Position numbers and translations under genes: made by a program
In this document: piece after piece, positions 40,415 to 50,028 of the stretch
Layout: each line of letters begins with the position of its first letter
How positions within the stretch are numbered: the stretch's first letter is position 1
NCBI GenBank assembly: GCA_039621445.1
Contig: CP154956.1
Span: 68,539,565-68,603,564 of the forward strand
From: Euglena gracilis
Taxonomy: Eukaryota > Euglenida > Euglenophyceae > Euglenales
Reading direction: 5' to 3'
Length of the DNA stretch: 64,000 nt
The notes under the pieces: generated by a model
What the model saw: only the letters and a program-made list of their open reading frames with translations
The model's database searches: none
Told to the model about the DNA's origin: nothing

Positions 40415-40797
40415 TGATTGTGCACTGAAATTAGGAGGGCCAGGGCATTTTCCACCTTGGGCACCAAGTCGTTGATAATGGGCTGTGAAAGCCTCCACCC
40501 CCCTCCACTGACCAATTTCACAAACTTCTTGGGCAGAAAGGCCAAATTTTTTGAGTAAACCAACTCCTGCCCCTCTGGTGGAGTGGGCCCCCCACACCTG
40601 GGGGGATACCCCATGTTTCGCCAAAAAAAAATTTAATGATTGAAGCAACTGTGTCTGCACTGATGGCTTTATAGGCGGGTTTTAAAGAAATTAGAAGGGG
40701 ACCCCCGGGTCTGACGAATAATCGTGTAGCAGCCACATATGAAAGCATTAAATGAAGGGACTGATCTGGGGACACTGGGGTATGGATACAACCCTCT
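40310..40797 (-). pseudogene. DIRS copy B tyrosine recombinase, 3' half
   Basis: An open 116-aa stretch (40310-40660) includes FFLAKHGVSPQVWGAHSTRGAGVG, read as His-x-x-Arg, then GLSAQEVCEIGQWRGVEA and FTAHYQRLGA with the Tyr nucleophile. It is the best-preserved C-terminus in the window. Copy A separates it from its 5' half. Confidence 0.8.
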
Positions 40798-40860
40798 CTC
40801 GTACTCCCTCGAGGAAAACCGACAAGGGAGGAAGTGACACCGAGGGCGAAGCACAAAGAC

Positions 40861-40960
40861 CTTGTGAGGCCATGCCTTGCTCGCCGGCGGTGTTGTTTGG
40901 ACTGTTCTTTGCGCTGGGTTAGGAGTCCCTGCTTAGTGCCGCCTCGCCGGAGTTGGCTGA
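40861..40960. repeat. Left subterminal inverted repeat of DIRS copy A
   Basis: It runs from CTTGTGAGGCCATGCC to GGAGTTGGC and is inverted relative to 45228-45324. The same repeat occurs at 38792-38890 (D) and 40074-40172 (B) in this orientation. In the opposite orientation it occurs at 39779-39875, 45228-45324, 49007-49103 and 61502-61602. Confidence 0.85.
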
Positions 40961-41094
40961 CGATGCTGCTCCGACTGGGCGACGTGGCTTCTTGCCCCTG
41001 GGGGGTGTCCCCCCCCTCTCCCCCCCCCCTGGCGCCCACTCTCTGACCGAGGGCTTTTGAACAAAAATTTTCTTTTACGGGTGGGGGGGTCGGG

Positions 41095-41200
41095 CTCACA
41101 AGGTCTTTGTGCTTCGCCCTCGGTGTCCCTTCCTCCCTTGTCGGTTTTCCTCGAGGGAGTACAGGACACCTCGAGCTCCGCACTTTGCCCTTGTGAGGCC
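41095..41200. repeat. Internal complementary region of DIRS copy A
   Basis: Its first ~70 bases are the reverse complement of the element's left end (40798-40868). Its last ~36 bases are the reverse complement of the right end (45315-45350). The two are joined at GTAC-AGGACACC. In DIRS elements this region templates closure of the circular intermediate. Equivalent regions lie at 39022-39127 (D), 40309-40414 (B) and 38348-38448 (C). Confidence 0.85.
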
Positions 41201-41894
41201 AGATTGTGCACTAAAATTAGGGGTGCCAGGGCATTTTCCAGGGCACCTTGGCACCAAGTCGTTGATAGTGGGCTGTAAAAGCCTCCACCCCCCTCCACTG
41301 ACCAGTTTCACAAACTTCTTGGGCAGACAGGCCCAATTTTTTGAGTGTACCAACCCCTGCCCCTCTGGTGGAGTGGGCCCCCCACACCTGGGGGGGTACC
41401 CATGTTTGGCCAAAAAGTCTTTTGCGATAGAAGCAATTGTGTCAGCACTCATGGCCCTGAAGGGGGGTTTTAATGAAGTTAGGAGGGGGCCCCCAGGTCT
41501 GACGAATAATCGTGTAGCAGCCACATAGCACATCATTAAATGAAAGGGGCTTATTTGGGGACACTGTGGAATGGACACAACCTTTTCCCACTTATGGAAT
41601 TTCTGTCCTTTACGCTTAATCTTGATGTAGGGTGCCCTACCCAACACACTGGTGGTTCGTTTGACTTGCGATAAGTCTGAGGATCGGTATAAACAGAGGA
41701 TTCGTGAGCAAAAAAATCAGTTGTGTACGCAATGTACAAATATCAGTGGGAATGGGCACCTTTGCCAGCCCCAGGAGGATTGGGAGGGGATCCCAAAATG
41801 CCCCATACTTCTCCAGGTTTTGGTCCCAGAGCCTCTTGTAGGGGGTTAACAGAGTGTGGAATCTCAGCCCACCAAACCCAGGAATCAAAAGCAT
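41201..41894 (-). pseudogene. DIRS tyrosine recombinase, copy A (frameshifted)
   Basis: Order: CTLRTQLIFLLTN (first catalytic Arg), a middle part with SPFHLMMCYVAATRLF, then in a shifted frame AHSTRGAGVG (His-x-x-Arg), GLSAQEVCE, GQWRGVEAFTAHYQRL (Trp and nucleophilic Tyr). The shift is at a C/G run near 41.39 kb. It would integrate the circular DNA intermediate. Three separate insertions in the nest hit this gene in copies B and C. Confidence 0.78.
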
Positions 41895-41930
41895 AGCACT
41901 GTAGGCATTACGGGCTTGGGCCTTGGAAAA

Positions 41931-42688
41931 TTAGAATAATTGAATTAAAGCGTCAGCCACTTGGTCTGTGGTGGCATCAGGGGGGGGCACCCCCATGTCT
42001 TCCAAAATTACCCACAGAAGTGCAAAGGCACTCTGATAACGTTTTAAGCTGGGATTTCTCCCCAGGAAATCGTTAATGGTCTCAACCTGAACTTGTTTCC
42101 CCTCCAAAAATTGCCTGAGCAAATCACGCAAAACATGGGCCACCTGGGGGGTGGCATTTTCTCCCCCCTGCAATTGGTGAACATGCCCCTGTAGGGGGTG
42201 ATTTTCAGGCAGGGGGTCCCTAGAACTTTCATTTTTATTAATTGGGGCCACCACGTGGCTGAATCCAAGTAGGGGGCGACCATCAAAACTTTGGTCTACG
42301 GAAACATTTTCAACCTGGGTAGAAATTGTTAAATTATTGACCAGGGGGTTTGCATACAGATCCCCCATGTTGTCCAGTGGACATTGTAATGCATTGACTG
42401 CTGTGGCCTCCCAGTGGGGCCACCTGGCCACAAAAGTGGCAGTTTTTTGTTGCCCGGGGAGGCAAATAAATCTGTTTCCAGATGTAGGAAATTTTTGAAT
42501 TGCTGTCTTAGCCATTGAAAAGTTGGGGGTTTAAAGAACAATCCCCCCGGTCCATTTCCCATCTGCTGATGGGGTCTGCTAGGCAGTCTTTTGAAGGTAC
42601 CCAGTTGATTTGGAGGTTTAGTTGGTGCTCCGTGCACCACTTGAAACATGGTCTCACCATTTTGTTGAGGGGTCTTTTCTGCCCCCAC
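41931..42688 (-). pseudogene. DIRS methyltransferase-like (DLFAS) domain, copy A
   Basis: The frames show ETDLFASPGNKK, an FVARWPHWEA-type segment and LYANPLVNN, followed by a helical tail with YQSAFALLWVIL. DIRS elements carry a Dam-like methyltransferase-related domain here. The usual NPP motif is degraded (NPLVN), so catalysis is doubtful. One or more frameshifts occur near 42.33-42.51 kb. Confidence 0.6.
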
Positions 42689-43090
42689 CTTTTGTCAGGT
42701 TAAAGTAAACTACCTGGTTGTCCACTGACAAGGAAACGGTTTTCCCAGGTTTGCTCAAACTTTTCACAGTGCTGATTGCTGCACTGGGCTCCTTTACATT
42801 GATGTGCAAAATGGAGTCTCTTCTCCAAAATTCCTGCACAATTTCTCCTGTGTGGATGTCTAGCCACCCCCAAGCATGGGTGCTGCTGTCTGAGTGCAAC
42901 ACTCTGGTTGCATTTTAGGGAAGGGTCTGCCCCCCCAGGTGTCCAGCAGAATTTTTGTTTCCCTTAATTGGGCTTTGATTTCCTGGGAAATGGGATTTTT
43001 TGAGTCCCAGGGGGCTGTGGACTTTGCCACCAAAAAAATTGCTAGGGTGTCTGTAAAAGCCCTTAAAAAGGCAGGGCTATTACGTTGCAT
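42654..43090 (-). pseudogene. DIRS RNase H, copy A
   Basis: LHSDSSTHAWGWLDI, then INVKEPSAAI and LSVDNQVVYF, give the three acidic landmarks of a retroelement RNase H (Asp, Glu, Asp). A linker with STAPWDSKNPIS precedes it. The frame changes near 42.90 kb. It degrades RNA in the RNA-DNA hybrid during reverse transcription. Confidence 0.72.
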
Positions 43091-43923
43091 CTTATTTGGC
43101 CCAAAATGGCAGCCAACTGCCTTTTTGACATGTAATCTTTTTTCACAATTTTTCCCACCTCCTTTTTATGGTTTTGACTTTCTGCGGGGGCACCTGTAGT
43201 TTTCCTTCCTGGAAGTTCAGTTGAAAACCCAGGCGGGTTACCACTTGGGTGGGCTGCAGGGTGGACTTTTTCACATTGATTTTGAACCCAGAGTCCAGCA
43301 AATCTTTGACAACTGTTTGCAGGTGATTTTGTAAATTGGTTTGGGTGGGGGCAACCAGCAAAATGTCGTCCAGGTAATAAACACCTGAATGCCTCTTTTT
43401 CTCCACAGTTTTTGAATGTTTTCATCGCTTACACGAAAATTTGGGGCATTAAATTTAGCCCAAAGCAGCCTGTTTGAATTTCCCAGGTCTGCCCCCCCAC
43501 CTGATGCCTTAAAAATGGCCTGATGCCTGGACTTAATGGAATATGAAAAAGGCATCCTTTAAATCTATTTCGGCTGCCCAGTGGCCTTTTTCCAAAACAG
43601 GGATAATGTGCTTCGTGTGATCCAGCTTCAGCTTGCAAGGCTTTACTTGAATCTGCTGATTTTTTTCTCTGCAGTCGCTGATCATTCTCCATTTGGTTGT
43701 TCCCTCTTCTGGTTTTGAAATTAAAAACCGTGGGATCAAATGCTGGGTTTCTGAATCCCAAACTCGTTTCACCGACCCAGGTATTTCGGAATCCAGCAGA
43801 ATTTTTTCTGCCTGGTTTAGATCCACGTTGGCCCTGAGTTTGGGGTGGGTGGACAATTTTGGGGGATTCACCCAGGGGGGTTGGATTCCGTTTTATATCA
43901 ATTGGCATGTTGCTGGGGGGCAT
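43063..43923 (-). pseudogene. DIRS reverse transcriptase, copy A (frameshifted)
   Basis: Motifs visible in order across frames are KWRMISDCREKNQQI, EIDLKDAFF-HIPLSP (motif A), GLN-APQIF-like, and VYYLDDILLVAP with the YLDD catalytic centre. LGFQLNFQEGKLQVPP, typical of the DIRS/Ngaro RT thumb, follows. At least two frame changes occur (near 43.43 and 43.56 kb). RT would copy element RNA. The protein is homologous to 46909-47691 in copy B, with which it shares long near-identical stretches. Confidence 0.75.
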
Positions 43924-44108
43924 TTTTTGTCCGCCATTTTAGACTTTTCTGAAGTCTCTGGTACGGGGGTGAGTCTCCCCATATTTCCTCCATGGAATGT
44001 ATTTTCCCAACTAGATGATTTTCTGGGTGCTGGGTTGGGGGTGTTGGGCATTGCACCCCTGGTGTCCCTGGGGATTGAGCGTGTTCTAAAGGTGGCTGGG
44101 GGGAGTGT

Positions 44109-45068
44109 TCATGCTCTGCTCACAGGCTCTCTGGTCCCCCACTTTGTCATTGGTGTTGTCAAATGACATACCACAGGGGCCCCTTTTTGGGTCTCCCCCT
44201 TGTTTTGACTTGCCCCTGCCATGGGCACTGAAGAACGAACTTGAGGGGGGTTGCCACCTTGTCCTCCACAGCCCCTTCTGGGGCATCCTCCTGGGCCTGC
44301 CACTGGGATAGAATATTGAAATCCCCTGCTGGGGGACAGCCTTTTAGCTTCTACGGTTGTTCCCCTTCTGATATTCGATGGCCCCAGTGACCTTGATGTT
44401 GGCCCCAGTGGCCTTGATAATAATTCTGGCCCCACTGGCCTTGTTGATGTTGGCTCCACTGGCCTTCTTGAAGCTTTGACAGTCCCCGTTGACTTCTCTC
44501 TGATCTGGGACACCATGCCTATTGAAAATCTTGGGGGGCCACTGGGGGCCCATCCTTTGCCCCTGATGGGGTGTGTGATGAAGCAATGGTTTGGGGGATG
44601 TTGTGGACCTGTCCTGCCCCTGCAACTGGGCATCTGTTTGTGTAATTGGCCGCCCTGGCCTTGGTATTGTTGGCCGCCCTGGCCTTTGCTCCATCGGCCG
44701 GCATGGCCATTGCTGTTTTGGCTGCAATGGCCCAGCTTGATGTTGTGGCCGCCATGGCCCAGCTTGAACAAGGTATTGGTGTAACTGGCAGAATGTTGGC
44801 CCCAATGGCCCTGGCTCCAATGACCGTAGTGGTCTGCTGGTTGTTGCTTCTGCCCCTTTCGTGGTCTTCTGACCACTCTCTGCCAGTGTCCGTGGCCATC
44901 ACTTTGGAGGGTTTGGGTTCTGGAATTTTCTGTGGGGGAAATTTCTTTTTGGGAAGGGGCAGCCACGGTTCGCCACAGTTGACCCGCGGCGTCAGGTTGT
45001 CCAGCTGCTTCTGATGCTTCCTCTCGACGTTCTCCAGCGTTGTGCTTCTTTGAAGTTGCATGTTTCAT
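44109..45068 (-). CDS. Gag-like low-complexity protein of DIRS copy A (319 aa)
   Basis: It starts 160 bases inside the right terminal repeat. The first ~60 residues are charged (KKHNAGERREE). A Gly/His/Gln-rich repeat of roughly 10 residues (KLGHGGHN, KGQGGQQYQG) follows, and the remainder is Pro/Gly/Arg-rich. No zinc knuckle is visible. Its position before the RT makes a nucleic-acid-binding Gag likely. The same region is open in more than one frame in copies A and B, so part of this reading may be out of frame. Confidence 0.55.
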   Translation of the reverse strand: MKHATSKKHNAGERREEASEAAGQPDAAGQLWRTVAAPSQKEISPTENSRTQTLQSDGHGHWQRVVRRPRKGQKQQPADHYGHWSQGHWGQHSASYTNTLFKLGHGGHNIKLGHCSQNSNGHAGRWSKGQGGQQYQGQGGQLHKQMPSCRGRTGPQHPPNHCFITHPIRGKGWAPSGPPRFSIGMVSQIREKSTGTVKASRRPVEPTSTRPVGPELLSRPLGPTSRSLGPSNIRRGTTVEAKRLSPSRGFQYSIPVAGPGGCPRRGCGGQGGNPPQVRSSVPMAGASQNKGETQKGAPVVCHLTTPMTKWGTREPVSRA

Positions 45069-45227
45069 TGAATTCTTTCGAAAAATTCAACAACTTTTGA
45101 TTTGAAGTTCTGCACGAGCGTGACGTTCTGGATAATTTGACTGGATTGTTTGTCTTCTTCTTTTCTCAATTGGTGTGGTATTTGAAGTTCCTTTCTTCTG
45201 GGTGTCGAAGGGCAAATTTGGAATTAG

Positions 45228-45350
45228 CCAACTCCGGCGAAAAAAGGCACTAAGCAGGGACTCCTAACCCAGCGCAAAGAACAATCCAAACAACACCGCC
45301 GGCGAGCAAGGCATGGCCTCACAAGGGCAAAGTGCGGAGCCCGAGGTGTC
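45228..45350. repeat. Right terminal inverted repeat of DIRS copy A
   Basis: It begins GCCAACTCCGGCG and ends GAGGTGTC. It is the partner of 40861-40960 and marks the 5' end of the minus-strand element. Copy B recombinase sequence starts immediately after it. Confidence 0.85.
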
Positions 45351-45654
45351 CCACTTGTGGGATTTCTGGCCCTTACACCTAATTTTGATGAAGGGCGCCT
45401 TGCCCAACACACTTGTGGTGCGTCTGACGTGTGCCAAATCAGAAGATCTGTACAACCAGAGGACTCGTGAGCAAAAAAATCAGTTGTGTACGCAATGTGC
45501 ATACATCAGTGGGGAACGGGGCTTGGGCCAGCCCCAGGAAGATTGGGAGGGGATCCCAGAAGGTCCCATATTTTTCAAGATTTTTTCCAAATTTTTTATA
45601 TGGGGACAAAAGGGAATGGAATCTCAGTCCACCAAACCCTGGGATCAAAAGCAT
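45351..45654 (-). pseudogene. DIRS copy B tyrosine recombinase, 5' half
   Basis: It contains CTLRTQLIFLLTSP (first Arg) and a following segment in another frame, then stops abruptly at the right end of copy A. The 3' half continues at 40310-40797. Confidence 0.75.
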
Positions 45655-45704
45655 AGCACTTTATGCACTCCGGGCCTGAGCCTTGGAAAATTGGAATAAT
45701 TGGA

Positions 45705-46316
45705 TTAAAGCGTCAGCCACCTGGTCTGTGGTGGCTTGAGGGGTGGCACCCCCATTTTGTCCAAAATAATCCATAAAAGTGAGAAGGCGCTTTGATAGCG
45801 CTCTAAACTGGGACTTCTCCCCAGGAAATCATTAATGGTCGTATTTTGTACGTGGTTCCCATCCAAAATTTGCCTGAGCAAATCATGCAAAGTAGGGGCC
45901 ATCTGGGGGGTGGCATTTTCTCCCCTTTGAAGTTTGTGAACATACCCCTGTAAGGGGTGATTTTGAGGCAGGGGGTCCCTGGCACTTTCATTTTGATTAA
46001 TTGGGGCCACCAGGTGGCTCAATCTCAAAAGGAGGTGCCCATCAAAACTTTGGTCAATGGAAATGTTCTCAATCTGGGGAGAATTTTTTGAATAATTGAC
46101 CAGGGGGGTGGCATACAATCCCCCTAGATTTTCCAGTGGACATTGCACTGCATCCACCCCTGAAGCTTCCCAATGGGGCCATCTGGCCACAAATTTTGGA
46201 ACCTTTTTGTTGCCTGGGGAGGCAAACAAGTCTGTTTCCAGGTTTTTAAATTCTTCGAACTGTTGTTTTAGCCAGTGGAATAATTGGGGGTCTAAAGAGT
46301 AATCCCCCCTGTCCAT
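45705..46316 (-). CDS. DIRS methyltransferase-like domain, copy B (203 aa open)
   Basis: This is the cleanest copy of the domain: NLETDLFASPGNKK near residue 25, FVARWPHWEASGVDA, LGGLYATPLVNY, then a helical tail with YQSAFSLLWIILDKMGV. The pattern DLFA...W...Y-(N/T)-P resembles Dam-type methyltransferases, but the expected N/D-P-P-Y/F is replaced by ATPL. It may be structural or inactive. The next, recombinase part starts beyond a frame change at about 45.70 kb. Confidence 0.6.
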   Translation of the reverse strand: MDRGDYSLDPQLFHWLKQQFEEFKNLETDLFASPGNKKVPKFVARWPHWEASGVDAVQCPLENLGGLYATPLVNYSKNSPQIENISIDQSFDGHLLLRLSHLVAPINQNESARDPLPQNHPLQGYVHKLQRGENATPQMAPTLHDLLRQILDGNHVQNTTINDFLGRSPSLERYQSAFSLLWIILDKMGVPPLKPPQTRWLTL

Positions 46317-46378
46317 ATCCCACCTGCTTATAGGGTCTGCTAGACATTCCTTTGAAGGGACCCACTTTAATGGAAGGT

Positions 46379-46856
46379 TTACTTTGTGCTGAATGCACCA
46401 TTTGAAAAAGGGTCTGAGAATGGAATTGAAGGGGTCCGTTCTGCCCCCACCCGTTTTGTCAGGTAATAATAGATTACATGGTTGTCCAATGACAAGGAAA
46501 CCGTTTCTCCTGGTCTGCTGAGGCTTCTAACAGTGTTTATTGCTGCCCACAGTTCCTTTACGTCTATGTGCAAAATGGAGTCTTCTCTCCAAAATTCTTG
46601 CACAATTTTGCCTGTCTGGATGTCCAGCCCCCCCCCCAGGCATGGCTGCTGCTATCTGACCATAACTCCCTGGTTGCACTTTGGTGGAAAGCTCTGCCAC
46701 CCCAGGCGTCCAGTAAATTTTTATTTCCCTTAATTGGTCCTTGATTTCCTGTGAAATGGGGTGTATTGAATCCCAGGGGGCTGTGGACTTTGCCACCAAA
46801 AAAATTGCTAGGTTATCTGTAAAAGCCCTTAAAAAGGCAGGGCCATTACGTTGCAT
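46379..46856 (-). pseudogene. DIRS RNase H, copy B
   Basis: It contains a degraded aspartate block, then ILHIDVKELWAAI and LSLDNHVIYYYL, matching the Glu and Asp landmarks. A frame change separates it from the preceding linker near 46.60 kb. Confidence 0.7.
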
Positions 46857-46908
46857 CTTATTTGGCCCAAAATGGCAGCCAACTGCCTTTTTGACATGTA
46901 ATCTTTTT

Positions 46909-47691
46909 TCACAATTTTTCCCAGCTCCTTTTTATGGTTTTAACTTTCTGGGGTGGCACCTGTAGTTTTCCTTCCTGGAAGTTCAGTTGAAAACCCAGAT
47001 GGGTTACCACTTGGGTGGGCTGCAGGGGGGACTTTTTCACATTGATTTTGAACCCAGAGTCCAGCAAATCTTTGACAACTGTTTGCAGGTGATTTTGTAA
47101 ATTGGTTTGGGTGGGGGCCACCAGCAAAATGTCGTCCAGGTAATAAACACCTGGATGCCTCTTTTTCTCACAGTTTTTCGAATGTTTTCATTACTGACAT
47201 GAAAATTTGGGGCATTACATTTAGCCCAAAGCAGCCTGTTTGAATTTCCCAGGTCTGCCCCCCCACCTGATGCCTTAAAAAGGCCTTAGGTCTGGACTTA
47301 ATGGAATATGACAAAAAAGGCATCTTTTAAATCTATTTCGGCTGCCCAGTGGCCTTTTTCCAAAACAGGGATAATGTGCTTCGTGTGATCCAGCTTCAGC
47401 TTGCAAGGTTTTACTTGAATCTGCTGATTTTTTTCTCTGCAGTCGCTGATCATTCTCCATTTGGTTGTTCCCTCTTCTGGTTTTGAAATTAAAAACCGTG
47501 TGATCAAATGCTGGGTTTCTGAATCCCAAACTCGTTTCACTGACCCAGGTATTTTGGAATCCAGCAGAATTTTTTCTGCCTGGTTTAGATCCACGTTGGC
47601 CCTGGGTTTGGGGTGGGTGGACAATTTTGGGGGATTCACCCAGGGGGGTTGGATTCCGTTTTATATCAATTGACATGTTGCTGGGGGGCAT
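46909..47691 (-). pseudogene. DIRS reverse transcriptase, copy B
   Basis: KWRMISDCREKNQQI, EIDLKDAFF and a YLDDILLVAP-like segment align closely with copy A. Lesions lie at about 47.13-47.28 kb: the catalytic part is split and the frame changes. The high similarity to copy A suggests recent common origin. Confidence 0.75.
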
Positions 47692-47753
47692 TTTTTGTCC
47701 GCCATTTTAGACTTTTCTGAAGTCTCTGGTACAGGGGGGTGTCTCCCAAATTT

Positions 47754-48683
47754 TCATCCATGGAATATATTTTCCCAATTAGATGATTTTCTGGGTGCTG
47801 GGTGGGAGGTGTTGGACATTGCACCCCTGGTGTCCCTGGGGATTGAGCGTGTTCTAAAGGTGGCTGGGGGGGGTTTGCATGCTCTGCTCACAGGCTCTCT
47901 GATCCTCCACTTTGTCATTGGTGTTGTCAAATGACATACCATAGGGGCCCCTTTTTGGTCTCCCCCTTGTTTTTTTTTGTCCCTGGCATTGGCATTGACA
48001 AAGAATGTTGAGGTGGGGTTGCCCTCTTGTCCTCCACTGCTCCTTTGGGGGCATCCTCCTGGGGCTTCCACCATACATTGAAACCCCCTGCTGGGGGACA
48101 GCCATTTAGCTTCTGGGGTTTTCCCCCTTCTGATTATTGGCCCCAGTGGCCTTGAAATGTCGATGCCGAGCATGGTGCTGCGCCCAGTGGCCTTGATAAA
48201 TATGATGATGGCCCCAGTGGCCTTGATGATAATTCTGGCCCCACTGTCCTTCTTGATGTTGGCTCCACTGGCCCTCTTGAAATGTTGACAGTCCCCACTG
48301 ACTTCTCTTTGACCTTGGGCGCCATGCCCATTGAAAATCTTGGGGGGCCTCTGGAGGCCAATCGTTTTCCCCTGGTAGGGTTTGTGATAGAGAAATGATT
48401 GGGGGGTGTTGTGGACCTGTCCTGCCCCTGCCACTGGGCATCTGTTTGTGGAATCAGCCTCCCTGGCCTTGGTATTGTTTGCCGCCCTGGCCTTTGTTCC
48501 ATCGGCCACTGGCCTTTGCTGTTTTGGCCGCCAATGCCCAGCTTGCTGTTGTGGCCTCCATGGCCCAGCTTGAACAAGGTATTGGTGCAACTGGGATATG
48601 GGCCTCCATGGCTCTTGCCATTGTGGCATGACAGCTACCTTGGCTTTTGTGTCCTTCGGGTTTTTCTGACCACTGTCTGCCAT
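47754..48683 (-). CDS. Gag-like protein of DIRS copy B (309 aa)
   Basis: Gln/Arg/Pro/Gly-rich, with the middle aligning to the copy A gag-like region. The end contains CHLTTPMTKWRIREPVSRA, which also occurs in copy A, so this C-terminal part is conserved in both. The start is taken from the open frame; an N-terminal segment lies in another frame at 48.64-48.90 kb, so a frameshift is likely. Role inferred from position only. Confidence 0.5.
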   Translation of the reverse strand: MADSGQKNPKDTKAKVAVMPQWQEPWRPISQLHQYLVQAGPWRPQQQAGHWRPKQQRPVADGTKARAANNTKAREADSTNRCPVAGAGQVHNTPQSFLYHKPYQGKTIGLQRPPKIFNGHGAQGQREVSGDCQHFKRASGANIKKDSGARIIIKATGAIIIFIKATGRSTMLGIDISRPLGPIIRRGKTPEAKWLSPSRGFQCMVEAPGGCPQRSSGGQEGNPTSTFFVNANARDKKKQGGDQKGAPMVCHLTTPMTKWRIREPVSRACKPPPATFRTRSIPRDTRGAMSNTSHPAPRKSSNWENIFHG

Positions 48684-49128
48684 AGTCTGTGGCTGTCACT
48701 GGGAGGGTTTTCAGACACTTTTTCTGGGGGGGAAGGGACATCCACGGTTCGCCACGGTTGCACTGCGCCGTCGGGTCGTCCAGCTGTGGCTGCAGCCAGT
48801 TCTTGTTGTTCAGCGACGCACTTCTTCGTGTTGGCAGTTGCATTTCTCATTGAAGTCTTGAATATGTCAACAATTTTTGATTTGATATTCTCCACTAGCG
48901 TCATATTCCGGGTAATTCGATTGATTCAACTCTCTGAAATTCAACTGTCGAGGTTCTTGAATTGAAGTTCCTTTCTTCTGGGTTGTCGAAGGGCAAATTG
49001 AGAATCAGCCAACTCCGGCGAAAAAGGCACTAAGCAGGGACTCCTAACCCAACGCGTCACAATCCAGACAACACCGCCGGCCAGCAAGGCATGGCCACAC
49101 AAGGGCAAAGTGAGGAGCCCGCGGTGTC

Positions 49129-50028
49129 TTTTTTTCCTTTACGCTGAATCTTGAGGCACGTTGCCCTACCCGCCACACTGGTGGTTCGTTTGACTTGTGC
49201 CAAATCTGAGGATCGGTATGAACAGAGGATTCGTGAGCAAATAGTAAGTTGTGGCAATGTGCAGATATCAGTGGGAATGGGCGCCTTTGTCAGCCCCAGG
49301 ACGATTGGGAGTCGATCCCAAAACGCCCCATACTTCTCCAGGTTTTGGTCCTAAAGCCTCTTGTGAGGGGTTAACAGGGTGTGGAATCTCAGCCACCAAA
49401 CCCAGGAATCAAGAGAATCGCACTGTACGCATTATGGGCTTGGGCCTTGGAACATTGGAAAAATTGAATTAAAGCATCAGCCACTTGGTCTGTGGTGTCT
49501 GCAAGGGGGTACCCCCATGTCTTCCAAAATGACCCACAGAAGTGCAAAAGCACTCTGATAACGTTTTAGGCTGGGGTTTCTCCCCTGGAAATCGTTAATG
49601 GATTTTAACCTGAATTTTTTCCCCTCCAAAATTTGCCTGAGCAAATCATGCAACACAGGGGTCACCTGGGGGGTGGCATTTGTCCCTCCTGCAATTGGTG
49701 AACATGCCGCTTTAGGGGGTGATTTTCAGGCAGGGGGTCCCTTGAACTTTCATTTTTATTAATTGGGGCCACCACGTGGCTGAGTCCGAGTAGAGGGTTA
49801 CCACCAAAACTTTCGTCTGGAGAAACATTTTCGACCTGGGTGGAAATTGTTGAATTATTGACCGGGGGGGTTTGCATAAAGATCCCTCCATGTTGTCCAG
49901 TGGACATTGCAATGCATTCACTGCTGTGACCTCCAGTGGGGCAACCTGGCCACAAAATCGGGTCAGTTTTTTGTTGCCCGGGGAGGCAAATAAATCTGTT
50001 TCCAGATGTATGAAATTTTGGAAATGCT
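49129..50028 (-). pseudogene. DIRS copy C recombinase 5' fragment and methyltransferase-like region
   Basis: From 50.03 down to 49.48 kb the frames show ETDLFASPGNKK and a helical tail with YQSAFALLWVILEDMGV. The start of the recombinase, with its N-terminal segment, follows and is cut at 49128 by copy B. Multiple frameshifts are present. Confidence 0.7.

Larger units (their letters stand above)
40798..45350 (-). mobile_element. DIRS-type retrotransposon copy A (4.55 kb, innermost)
   Basis: This is the least disturbed copy, with left end CTCGTACTCCCTCGAGG at 40798 and right end GCCCGAGGTGTC at 45350. Reading the minus strand: right repeat, gag-like gene, RT, RNase H, methyltransferase-like domain, tyrosine recombinase, internal complementary region (41095-41200) and left repeat. 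The order and the inverted-repeat layout match DIRS1-type elements. It lacks target duplications, as expected for recombinase-mediated insertion. It is inserted in copy B's recombinase gene. Confidence 0.85.
40012..49128 (-). mobile_element. DIRS-type retrotransposon copy B (about 4.56 kb) carrying copy A
   Basis: The right end is at 49128 (GCGGTGTC) and the left end at about 40012 (TCGTCCTCC). Copy A interrupts it between 40797 and 45351. Its recombinase gene reads from 45654 to 45351 and resumes at about 40797 to 40310. It is itself inserted in the recombinase gene of copy C, whose halves flank it (CCCACTTATGTGA on the left, TTTTTTTCCTTTACGC on the right). Its own length after removing A is about 4.56 kb, the same as A. 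Confidence 0.85.

Noticed and set aside
38731-41200. Regularly spaced rep-like repeats that could suggest a CRISPR array
   Set aside because: They are DIRS ends and internal complementary regions; spacings are unequal and no spacer pattern exists.
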